DNA of 6,367 bases from Deltaproteobacteria bacterium (GTDB lineage Bacteria > Myxococcota > Myxococcia > Myxococcales > 40CM-4-68-19), in the NCBI GenBank assembly GCA_018266095.1, contig JAFEBC010000517.1, positions 1-6,367 on the forward strand, in the 5' to 3' direction. How positions within the stretch are numbered: position 1 is the stretch's first letter; every line of letters begins with the position of its first letter. Below the pieces are notes generated by a model. The model saw only the letters and a program-made list of their open reading frames with translations. It was not told the DNA's origin and made no database searches. Of this stretch, positions 1-5,820 are shown in pieces. Position numbers and translations under genes: made by a program.

Positions 1-849
1 CAGCTCGCGGCCGGGGAGCTCCATCACCACGTTGGCCGATTCGACGTCGGGCAGCGTCTGGCAGCCGAGCGTCAGGTGCACGCGCACAGGGCCGAGCTGC
101 AGCAGGCGGTGCAGGTGCTCGGCGTCCTCGGTGGAGAGCGCGGCGGAGGGCGAGGCCTCGGGCAACAGCGAGGTCGCGCCCGTATGCGGCGAGCGCATCG
201 AGGCGGAGGCGAGCGAGCGCACGAGCGTGCCCACCGCGCCCAGCTTGCCGGCCTCGTAGGGACCCTTGGTGCGCAGGCTGGCCAGGCGGCCGTAGTCGGC
301 GGCCACGGACATGTCGTGGTTGACGAAGACGATCTTGCCCTTGGCCCGCTCGCCCAGCGCGCGGATGTCGGCGAGCGAACCCACCTCGACGACGTCCCCC
401 TCGACGCCGCCCGCGGGCGTGGGCTTGCTGCCGCCGAGCGCGGTGATGGCGAGCTGATACGGCTCCGGAGGCCAGCGCGCGCCCGTGAGCTGCTCCAGCC
501 CCTTCGGCGCCGGGAGCGACACGATCTGCGCCTTCTCCTCGCCGCGCACCCAGTGCGGCACCATCGCCTTCTCGGTGCGCACCGACAGGCCATCCTCCTG
601 CGCGCGCGCCATCGCCCACAGCACGGCCTGCTGCGCGCCCGGCGACCCCGAGAGCCGCGGCCCGATGTGGTCGGTCAGCTCCCGCAAGAGCTCGAACGCG
701 TGCCCGTCGGTGAGCGCGCCGCCGATGAGGTGCCGCGCGACCGTCTCCTTGTCGGGCACAGGGATGGGCCTGGGCTTCTTGGCCGCGCCGGCCAGCGCAG
801 GCAAGGAGAGCGAGAGGAGTCCCAGCAGCGTCAGCGAGCGAACGTTCAC
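1..849 (-). CDS. Exported M28-family metallopeptidase, N-terminal part (runs off left edge)
   Basis: The 283 codons visible encode the N-terminal part of a probable zinc aminopeptidase/carboxypeptidase of the M28 type, acting outside the cytoplasm. A GTG start at 849-847 is preceded by GGAGG (858-862) at a spacing of 8. Residues 1-20 form a signal peptide (Arg4, then a Leu-rich core, ending ALA before GAAKK). Residues 61-71 read HIGPRLSGSPG, the characteristic N-terminal motif of carboxypeptidase-Q-like M28 enzymes. Roughly residues 145-230 resemble a PA (protease-associated) insert, with the phrases GGVEGDVVEVGSLADI and GKIVFVN. At 273-280 NVVMELPG matches the strand just before the first metal ligand in this family. 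The His/Asp/Glu metal ligands lie beyond the window, so activity cannot be judged. It is divergent from queE with its own promoter, so a functional link is unlikely. The family call is firm; the substrate is unknown. Confidence 0.87.
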   Translation of the reverse strand, partial: MNVRSLTLLGLLSLSLPALAGAAKKPRPIPVPDKETVARHLIGGALTDGHAFELLRELTDHIGPRLSGSPGAQQAVLWAMARAQEDGLSVRTEKAMVPHWVRGEEKAQIVSLPAPKGLEQLTGARWPPEPYQLAITALGGSKPTPAGGVEGDVVEVGSLADIRALGERAKGKIVFVNHDMSVAADYGRLASLRTKGPYEAGKLGAVGTLVRSLASASMRSPHTGATSLLPEASPSAALSTEDAEHLHRLLQLGPVRVHLTLGCQTLPDVESANVVMELPGREL

Positions 850-883
850 GTGGAGTTCCTCCCCAAGTGGCAAGTGGCGGCGC

Positions 884-914
884 AGTGTAGTCGACGGACG
901 GCTTCGGACGCCAA
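884..914 (-). promoter_or_regulatory. Candidate promoter for the M28 peptidase gene
   Basis: On the minus strand a -35-like TTGGCG (909-914) and a -10-like TACACT (884-889) are separated by 19 bases. Transcription would begin about 30 bases before the GTG start at 849, leaving room for the GGAGG ribosome site. The -10 fits the TAnnnT pattern, which stands out in such GC-rich DNA, but the spacer is longer than the usual 17. A direct repeat of CGGACG (895-900 and 905-910, 10 bases apart) lies within the promoter and might be a regulator site; this is speculative. Confidence 0.4.
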
Positions 915-927
915 GCCTCTGCGCTCG

Positions 928-956
928 TTGCGTGAACGCCTCGGCGCGGGTATGAA
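928..956 (+). promoter_or_regulatory. Candidate promoter for the queE operon
   Basis: TTGCGT (928-933) and TATGAA (951-956) are separated by exactly 17 bases, which fits a housekeeping-sigma promoter with a fair -10 and a weak -35. Transcription would start near 962-965, giving a leader of about 15-20 bases that contains only the GAAGGAG ribosome site (966-972). Such a leader is too short for a preQ1 riboswitch. It lies back to back with the minus-strand promoter in the same 130-base intergenic region. Confidence 0.42.
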
Positions 957-979
957 GCGCGCCTCGAAGGAGCCGAGCG

Positions 980-1612
980 TTGCGCGTCACCGAGATCTTC
1001 TACAGCGTCCAGGGCGAGTCGACCCACGCGGGCCGGCCGTGCGTGTTCGTGCGCTTCACTGGCTGCGATCTGCGCTGTCAGTACTGCGACACCGCGTACA
1101 GCTTCTACGGCGGCAAGGCGATGACGCGCGCGGAGATCCTGGACGAGGTCGCGCGGCACCCGACGAAGTTCGTCTGCCTGACGGGCGGCGAGCCGGTGCT
1201 GCAGAAGGAGTTGCCGGAGCTGGCGCAGGAGCTGCTCGATCGCGGCTACGACGTGTCGCTCGAGACGCACGGGCAGCGGCCGCTCGATCGCATCCCGCGC
1301 GGCGTGAAGAAGATCGTGGACCTGAAGACGCCGGGCTCGCAGGAGCCGCACACGGACTTCCGCGAGCTGGAGCGGCTGACGGCCGGCGACGAGCTCAAGG
1401 TGGTGGTGTGCAGCGAGAGCGACTTCCACTGGGCCGTGGGCGTCATCGACAGGCTCGATCTGTGGACGCGCGTGCCCGTGCTGTTCTCGCCCTCGCAGGG
1501 GCAGGTGCATCCGAAGGCGCTGTCCGAGTGGCTGCTCGCGAGCGGCCGCACGGCGCGGCTGCAGCTCCAGCTCCACAAGCTCATCTGGGGGCCCGACGTC
1601 CGGGGAGTGTGA
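980..1612 (+). CDS. queE: 7-carboxy-7-deazaguanine synthase QueE (radical SAM)
   Basis: QueE converts 6-carboxy-5,6,7,8-tetrahydropterin to 7-carboxy-7-deazaguanine in the cytoplasm, the ring-contraction step towards preQ0 and queuosine. The 210-residue length is normal for the family. Residues 8-15 (YSVQGEST) match the substrate-loop start of QueE. C29-x3-C33-x2-C36 within GCDLRCQYCDT binds the iron-sulfur cluster, and TGGEP at 68-72 is the SAM-binding GGE motif. The protein ends in a QLQLHKLIWGP block typical of QueE C-termini. The start is a TTG at 980, chosen because GAAGGAG (966-972) lies 7 bases upstream and translation immediately gives the conserved N-terminus; the ATG at 952 is out of frame. 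It is the first gene of a compact trio; its TGA is directly followed by the ATG of the PhzF gene. queC and queD are not in the window. Confidence 0.95.
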   Translation: MRVTEIFYSVQGESTHAGRPCVFVRFTGCDLRCQYCDTAYSFYGGKAMTRAEILDEVARHPTKFVCLTGGEPVLQKELPELAQELLDRGYDVSLETHGQRPLDRIPRGVKKIVDLKTPGSQEPHTDFRELERLTAGDELKVVVCSESDFHWAVGVIDRLDLWTRVPVLFSPSQGQVHPKALSEWLLASGRTARLQLQLHKLIWGPDVRGV

Positions 1613-2551
1613 ATGAAAAAGCCCGTCTACATCCTCGATGCGTTCACGTCCGAAGCCCTGCGCGGCAACTCCGCGGCGGTGGTGCTCGATGGCGCCGACC
1701 TCGACGACGCGACCATGCAGCGCATCGCCGGCGAGCTCAAGCACGCGGAGACGGTGTTCCCGCTGCCCGCGCGCGATCCCTCGGCGGCCTGGCACCTGCG
1801 CTGGTTCACGCCGACCGACGAGGTCCTCTTCTGCGGCCACGCCACGCTCGCGGCCCTGCGCGTGATGGTGGACGAGGCGCAGCGGCTGCGCGTGCCTGTG
1901 GGCCAGGTGGTGCGCACGGCGTTCACCTGCAAGAGCGGGATGCTTCGTGTCGAATTGACACGAACCCCGGACAAGAAGCTGCACGTGGCCTTCGAGGCGC
2001 CGCCGGCCGAGTTCAAGGAGGCCGTGGTCTCCGCCGAGCTCCTGATGGCGCTGGGGCTCATCCCCGAGGTGCTGGAGCCGTCGCAGGGGCCGCGGCGCTC
2101 GCTGTCGGGCGCGTCGCAGTCGGGCGGGAACCTCTACATCTGTCTGCGCGACCGGGAGACCTTGGCGCGGGCGGCCATCGATCAGAAGGCGCTCGCGGAG
2201 GCGATGAAGGCCGACGGCGCGGGCGGGGTCATCCTCTACGCGCTGCAGCCCAAGGAGGGCGTGGACGCCGCGGCGCGCGCGTTCTTCCCCATGGACGGCG
2301 TGCCCGAGGACGCGGTCACGGGCTCGGCGCTGGCGCAGCTCGGGCTGCTCCTGCAGGACACGCGGCCCGACGCCATGCCGCGCGCGTTCCGCTTCACGCA
2401 GGGGACCGAGCTGCACCGCGAGGGCCACGTGCTGGTCTCGGTGCGCCCCGAGCCGGAGCCCGGCCAGATCCGCGCCTGGCTCAGCGGCGACGGCGTGGTG
2501 GTCATGCGCGGCGAGCTCGACCTGCGCGCGCTGGTGAAGGCGAAGAAGTGA
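1613..2551 (+). CDS. PhzF-family isomerase/epimerase-like protein
   Basis: This 312-residue protein belongs to the PhzF family (diaminopimelate-epimerase fold), whose members are cofactor-independent isomerases; PhzF itself isomerises trans-2,3-dihydro-3-hydroxyanthranilate. The N-terminus has DAFTSEALRGNSAAVV, the usual PhzF opening, followed by AETVF with the catalytic glutamate E46. CGHATLA contains H76, and EDAVTGSA supplies D233 and S238, so the four residues corresponding to PhzF E45, H74, D208 and S213 are all present. The motif has Ala where most members have Pro (EDPVTGSA). The ATG directly abuts the queE stop, with GGAG at 1604-1607. The stop overlaps the folE2 start by four bases (GTGA), so the three genes are almost certainly co-translated. 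No phenazine genes are nearby, and the substrate is unknown. A role linked to pterin or deazapurine intermediates is possible but is only a guess from context. Confidence 0.9.
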   Translation: MKKPVYILDAFTSEALRGNSAAVVLDGADLDDATMQRIAGELKHAETVFPLPARDPSAAWHLRWFTPTDEVLFCGHATLAALRVMVDEAQRLRVPVGQVVRTAFTCKSGMLRVELTRTPDKKLHVAFEAPPAEFKEAVVSAELLMALGLIPEVLEPSQGPRRSLSGASQSGGNLYICLRDRETLARAAIDQKALAEAMKADGAGGVILYALQPKEGVDAAARAFFPMDGVPEDAVTGSALAQLGLLLQDTRPDAMPRAFRFTQGTELHREGHVLVSVRPEPEPGQIRAWLSGDGVVVMRGELDLRALVKAKK

Positions 2552-3405
2552 CCGCTCGCAAGCCCAGCCCGGCCCGCGGACGCGCGCGGGCGACGGTGGA
2601 CGCGCTGCCTGACGTCCACCTCGAGGCCGACACGCGCGGCGTCGAGCTGCACCGCGTGGGCGTGAGGGGCCTCTCGCTGCCGATCCAGGTGCGCGTGGGC
2701 AAGGCCGCGAAGGCGACGATCGGCAAGTTCGAGCTCGGCGTGTTCCTCTCCGCGGAGGCGCGCGGGGCCCATCTCTCGCGGCTCGCCGAGGCCGTGCAGG
2801 CGCGCGCGGGTGTGTGGGACGAGCACGCGGCGATCTCCCTCTGCGACGAGCTGCGCGCCACGCTGGGCGCGAAGGACGCGAGCGTGCGGGTGGAGTTCCC
2901 CTGGTTCCTCGCCAAGCGGGCGCCGGTGAGCCAGGCGCGGAGCGCGTTGGAGCTGCGCGGCGAGTTCTCGGCGCACTCGTTCCAGGAGCTCCAGGGCAAG
3001 CCGCGCTCGCGCCTCGTGTCGACCACCTCGGTGACCGTGCCGGTGACCACGCTCTGCCCGTGCAGCCAGGCCATCAGCGAGGCCGGCGCGCACAACCAGC
3101 GCACGCTGGTGAGGATCCAGTCGGTGATGGGCAAGCTCTCCCTGGACGAGCTCGCCGCCGTCGCAGAGGAGGCCTCGAGCTGCGAGCTGTATCCGGTGCT
3201 CAAGCGGCCCGACGAGAAGTACGTCACCGAGCGCGCCTGGTCGCGCCCGCGCTTCGTGGAGGACGTCGTGCGCGAGCTGGTCGTGGCCCTCGCCGAGCAC
3301 CCGAAGGCCGACGCGTTCAACGTCAGCGCCGAGAGCCAGGAGAGCATCCACGCGCACGAGGCGTACGCCGAGGCGAGCGGCGTCGGGCCCCTCTTTCGCC
3401 GCTAG
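2548..3405 (+). CDS. folE2: GTP cyclohydrolase FolE2 (type IB)
   Basis: FolE2 hydrolyses GTP to 7,8-dihydroneopterin triphosphate and formate, the shared first step of tetrahydrofolate and queuosine synthesis. It is the alternative to zinc-dependent FolE. The 285-residue product has the family hallmarks: LPDVHLE near the N-terminus (from residue 20), then CPCSQAISEAGAHNQR with C170 and H182. Their spacing of 12 equals that of catalytic Cys147 and His159 in the Neisseria enzyme. EEASSCELYPVLKRPDEKYV supplies the conserved glutamates and ELYPVLKRPDEK signature, and the C-terminal half ends with NVSAESQESIHAHEAYA. The GTG start at 2548 overlaps the PhzF stop (GTGA) and has GAAGG at 2536-2540, 7 bases upstream. 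A second in-frame GTG at 2596 would still retain the conserved part. Its position in one operon with queE fits supply of the queuosine precursor. Confidence 0.95.
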   Translation: MTARKPSPARGRARATVDALPDVHLEADTRGVELHRVGVRGLSLPIQVRVGKAAKATIGKFELGVFLSAEARGAHLSRLAEAVQARAGVWDEHAAISLCDELRATLGAKDASVRVEFPWFLAKRAPVSQARSALELRGEFSAHSFQELQGKPRSRLVSTTSVTVPVTTLCPCSQAISEAGAHNQRTLVRIQSVMGKLSLDELAAVAEEASSCELYPVLKRPDEKYVTERAWSRPRFVEDVVRELVVALAEHPKADAFNVSAESQESIHAHEAYAEASGVGPLFRR

Positions 3406-3501
3406 GTGCGTGGGGGCCCGGGTCAGGCTCGGGGAGCTTGGAGCACAGATACCCGGGGAAGGTTGTTGACCTGCCCTCTGAAGTGCAGCGAATCTCTCTG
3501 C

Positions 3502-4098
3502 ATGAACCTGCTGCTCCCGCTGGTCGCGTCCATTTTCCTGAACGGCGTCAACATCGACGGCGTGCGCTCGCAGAGCTTCGAGAAGTGCAAGCCCGTGAAG
3601 ATCGACGAGCGCGGAGACGTGCACCTCGACTGCCCGGCGTATCAGGTCGAGGCGCCCGTGGGGCAGCCCGCGCAGAGCGGCGCGTCGGGGGCGCCGCCTC
3701 AGCAGCAGGCGGCTCAAGCGGCGCCGCTGGTGCCGGGGCAGATCACCAAGCGCTACTGGCTCGTCACCGAGCACACCGAGAGCGGCGCGGCGCAGTACGA
3801 CGTCGACGTGTTCATCAACTCGAAGTGGGTGCGCAAGGTGAAGGCGGGCGACTCGCAGATCGTCATGGAGATCACCAAGCTGCTCAACCCCGGGCAGAAC
3901 AAGATCCTCTTCGCGGCCACCAAGCACATGGAGGCCGGGCGCAAGAGCAGCGCGGCGTCGGCGTACGTGAAGGTCACGGTGGGCGAGGGCGATTCGAGCG
4001 GCGGGAACGTGATGATCGACAACCCGCTCTTCGAGTACCGGCGCACCGCGGCAGAGACCGAGAACGTCAACGACGAGTACACCATCACCGCCCGCTAG
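3502..4098 (+). CDS. Small exported beta-rich protein of unknown function
   Basis: I do not recognise a named family. The 198-residue product starts with a hydrophobic stretch (about residues 3-16) that could be a signal peptide, although it lacks the usual N-terminal positive charge. It continues LNGVNIDGVRSQSFEKC, resembling small secreted proteins I associate with myxobacteria (from memory, not searched). There are just two cysteines, C29 and C44, which could form a disulfide after export. Residues 50-78 are a Pro/Gln/Ala-rich linker. Residues 80-198 look like a beta sandwich of alternating hydrophobic strands, with LLNPGQNKILFAA resembling turns in jelly-roll ligand-binding domains. The ATG at 3502 is chosen because it begins the hydrophobic segment; no good Shine-Dalgarno precedes it. 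It lies 31 bases before the pilotin-like gene on the same strand, so a cell-envelope or pilus-related role is possible but unproven. Confidence 0.72.
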   Translation: MNLLLPLVASIFLNGVNIDGVRSQSFEKCKPVKIDERGDVHLDCPAYQVEAPVGQPAQSGASGAPPQQQAAQAAPLVPGQITKRYWLVTEHTESGAAQYDVDVFINSKWVRKVKAGDSQIVMEITKLLNPGQNKILFAATKHMEAGRKSSAASAYVKVTVGEGDSSGGNVMIDNPLFEYRRTAAETENVNDEYTITAR

Positions 4099-4129
4099 CC
4101 GGACGCTTCGGGCCAGGGATCGAGGAGCC

Positions 4130-5326
4130 ATGCTCAGCGAGGATCCGCAGAAGACACACCTCGCCTCGGCCGACGACATCGTCGAGCTGTACGAGTCGAC
4201 GAACCAGCCGCTGGTGCAGTCGCAGGGGCGCGCGGCGCAGAGCGCGCAAGGGGTCGTCGTCGCCACGCAGGTGGGCGGCGGCATGCAGGTGCTGATGGTG
4301 CTGACGCTGCTCGACGAAGGAACCAACGTGGTCTACGCGGGCGAGCTGGTGGGCGACGCGGAGGTGCCGCAGCAGATCGAGGACGCGATGATGTTCGCAG
4401 AGAGCATGGGCTTCATCCTCGACAACACCGGCTGGCCGGGGCTCGACGCCGGGCAACGCGCGGAGCTCATCGCGCGGCTGGGCGCGTTCAAGCCGCCGCA
4501 GCGCAAGAAGCAGGTGGTGGCGGTGCAGCGGGCCAAGGCCGCCGATCCGCTGGCCACGGTGGCGCGCCTCTTCGGCGCTTTCGGCGCGGTGCTCTGCCTG
4601 ACCGCGCTCGGGTGCAGCGGGCCGACCGCGGAGCAGCGGCGCACCACGGCCGAGATCCACTACGACCTCGGGTCGAACCTGGTGAACGCCGGCAACGCGC
4701 AGGGCGCGCTCGCCGAGTACATGGAGGCGCTCAAGAGCGACGACGAGATCCCGCAGATCCACAACGCGCTCGGGCTCCTCTACGGCTTCTCGCTCAACCA
4801 GGCCAAGGAGGCGGAGCAGCACTTCAAGCGCGCCATCGAGCTCGACGAGAACTTCAGCGAGGCCTACAACAACTACGGCGCGTTCCTGCTGGGCCAGAAG
4901 CGCTACGCGGAGGCGGCGCCACAGTTCGAGAAGGCGCTCACCAACCCGCTCTATGCGCAGCGCGCGGTGGCGGAGACCAACCTGGGCTGGACCCTCTACA
5001 AGTCCGGACAGACCGACAAGGGCATCTCGCGCATCCGCGCCGTGCTGACGGTGTCGCCCAAGTACTGCAAGGGCTGGCGGCAGCTCGGCACCATCTTCGA
5101 GGAGACCCAGAAGCTCGACGACGCGGCCGAGGCCTACGATCGCTACACCAGCACCTGTCCCGACAGCCCGGACGCGTGGATGGTGAAGGGCAAGCTCCTG
5201 GCGCGGCTGCAGAAGGGCGACGAGGCGCGCGCGTCGTTCCTCAAGTGCGAGGAGCTCAGCAAGGCGGCGGATCCGAACACCAGCGCCGAGTGCAAGCGGC
5301 TCGTGCGCGAGCTGGGTGCGCCGTAG
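4130..5326 (+). CDS. tgl: Tgl/PilF-like TPR pilotin preceded by an in-frame domain (apparent fusion)
   Basis: Residues 163-398 carry about six tetratricopeptide repeats. NNYGAFLLGQKRYAEA and FEKALTNPLYAQRAVAE match the signature region of PilF/PilW/Tgl, the outer-membrane lipoprotein needed for assembly of the PilQ secretin of type IV pili. In Myxococcus, Tgl can also pass between cells. A lipoprotein signal (hydrophobic 147-161, then C162 in TALGC) occurs internally, not at the N-terminus. Ahead of it, residues 1-143 look like a soluble alpha/beta protein, with strands near 40-75 and a helix containing AMMFAESMGFILDN. I believe this part is a separate small gene upstream of tgl in other myxobacteria, but could not check. 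Third-position G/C stays high across the junction, with no sign of a frameshift. The ATG at 4130 has GAGGAG only 2 bases upstream (AGGGA at 10). Possible readings are a true fusion, internal initiation at a GTG (4514, 4517, 4523 or 4559), or an assembly error. Confidence 0.85.
   Translation: MLSEDPQKTHLASADDIVELYESTNQPLVQSQGRAAQSAQGVVVATQVGGGMQVLMVLTLLDEGTNVVYAGELVGDAEVPQQIEDAMMFAESMGFILDNTGWPGLDAGQRAELIARLGAFKPPQRKKQVVAVQRAKAADPLATVARLFGAFGAVLCLTALGCSGPTAEQRRTTAEIHYDLGSNLVNAGNAQGALAEYMEALKSDDEIPQIHNALGLLYGFSLNQAKEAEQHFKRAIELDENFSEAYNNYGAFLLGQKRYAEAAPQFEKALTNPLYAQRAVAETNLGWTLYKSGQTDKGISRIRAVLTVSPKYCKGWRQLGTIFEETQKLDDAAEAYDRYTSTCPDSPDAWMVKGKLLARLQKGDEARASFLKCEELSKAADPNTSAECKRLVRELGAP
4559..4618 (+). 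other. Internal lipoprotein signal peptide with possible in-frame GTG start
   Basis: Starting at the in-frame GTG at 4559, translation gives (M)ARLFGAFGAVLCLTALGC, a well-formed signal peptidase II signal: one Arg, a hydrophobic core with no charged residue, and Cys (C162 of the long frame, codon 4613-4615) after Gly. The box TALGC satisfies the permissive lipoprotein pattern, though Leu at -2 is less common. Another GTG at 4523 has AGGTGG (4512-4517) 5 bases upstream and would give a longer charged n-region (QRAK). Either could yield a free Tgl lipoprotein from within the longer frame. Which start is used cannot be settled from sequence. Confidence 0.5.
4571..4588 (+). repeat. 9-base tandem duplication at the fusion junction
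   Basis: Two adjacent 9-base units, TTCGGCGCT and TTCGGCGCG, differ only in the last base and encode Phe-Gly-Ala twice (residues 148-153). They lie in the hydrophobic core of the internal lipoprotein signal, exactly where the N-terminal domain meets the pilotin. The length is a multiple of three, so it does not change frame. Confidence 0.8.
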
Positions 5327-5337
5327 GTGCGCCCGAG

Positions 5338-5793
5338 GTGAACGGCGCGGCGGGCGATGGCGCGATCGTCAGCGCGGTGGGCGAGCCGAGCTTCGGCCGC
5401 TGGCTCAGGCGCAGCCGCGAGCTGCGCGGGCTCACGCTGGATGAGGTGATCGCGGAGACGAGGCTCCCGGCGCGGGTGGTGGCGGCGCTGGAGGCCGACG
5501 ACACGGGGGCGATGCCGGACCGCGCCTATGCGCTGCAGTACGTGCGCGCGGTGTCCCTGGCGATCGGCCTGGACCCGGAGGATGTGGCGCTGCGCTACGA
5601 GGAGTGGCTGGGCACGCTGCCGCCGACGACGCTGCCTCCGCCGCCGGTGGTGCCGTCGACGCCGGGCGAGAAGGCGGTGGCGGGCGCGAAGAAGCTGGCG
5701 TCCCTGCCGCGGCGCATCTCCAGCGATCCGCTGGTGTGGACCGTCCTCGTCATCACGGCCATCGCGCTCTACTTCGTGCTGCGGCGCCGCTAG
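5338..5793 (+). CDS. Short RodZ-like helix-turn-helix protein with C-terminal membrane anchor
   Basis: The 151-residue product has a RodZ-type helix-turn-helix domain (HTH_25) at about residues 19-91. FGRWLRRSRELRGLTLDEV is followed by TRLPARVVAALEADD, MPDRAYALQYVRA and a GLDPEDVALRYEEW end, all typical of the family, which in RodZ binds MreB instead of DNA. A Pro-rich linker (95-109) and a basic stretch (KK at 118-119, RR at 125-126) precede one membrane segment (132-148), and the protein ends in Arg-Arg-Arg. RodZ normally continues into a large periplasmic domain, which is missing here, making this a tail-anchored cytoplasmic protein. The start is uncertain: GTG at 5338 with AGG at 5325-5327, or GTG at 5377. 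The gene begins 11 bases after the pilotin stop, so the two are probably co-transcribed. It may act in cell-envelope or polar organisation; DNA binding is not excluded. Confidence 0.83.
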   Translation: MNGAAGDGAIVSAVGEPSFGRWLRRSRELRGLTLDEVIAETRLPARVVAALEADDTGAMPDRAYALQYVRAVSLAIGLDPEDVALRYEEWLGTLPPTTLPPPPVVPSTPGEKAVAGAKKLASLPRRISSDPLVWTVLVITAIALYFVLRRR

Positions 5794-5804
5794 CAGGCTT
5801 CTGT

Positions 5805-5810
5805 TACCCT
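5805..5810 (+). promoter_or_regulatory. Candidate -10 element just upstream of recO
   Basis: TACCCT (TAnnnT pattern), in the context TGTTACCCT, lies in the 27-base gap before recO. Its last base is 10 bases before the ATG, so a transcript from it would have almost no leader. No Shine-Dalgarno is visible in the gap and no clear -35 can be found. This is a weak prediction; recO could equally be read through from the upstream gene. Confidence 0.25.
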
Positions 5811-5820
5811 CGGCGGCGCG

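Noticed and set aside
957..979. preQ1 riboswitch ahead of queE
   Set aside because: The predicted leader is only about 15-20 bases and is almost wholly the ribosome site; no pseudoknot-forming A-rich tail is present.
76..3405. A 1109-codon open frame on the plus strand
   Set aside because: Only its last 286 codons (folE2 from 2548) encode a recognisable protein. The upstream part runs antisense to the peptidase and out of frame through queE and the PhzF gene, with Arg/Ala/Gly-rich composition typical of GC-rich shadow frames.
3414..3440. Possible terminator hairpin after folE2
   Set aside because: The GC-rich sequence can form only a short imperfect stem with no following T-run, so it is not distinguishable from background.
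2814..4295. A 493-codon plus-strand open frame overlapping folE2 and the next gene
   Set aside because: The translation is Arg/Gly/Ala-rich without motifs and conflicts with the conserved FolE2 frame.
2236..4326. A 696-codon open frame on the minus strand
   Set aside because: It is antisense to folE2 and the exported-protein gene and has low-complexity Arg/Leu/Ala/His-rich translation without any recognisable domain; the plus-strand genes are clearly real.
4500..4620. Simple frameshift error as the cause of the pilotin fusion
   Set aside because: Third-position G/C remains high in a single frame through the junction and both flanking parts read sensibly in it, so a frameshift is not indicated, although a lost stop codon cannot be excluded.
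4612..5337. N-terminal extension of the RodZ-like protein back into the pilotin gene
   Set aside because: The frame is open, but this part is an Arg/Gln/Gly-rich shadow of the TPR coding sequence; homology begins only after about 5390.
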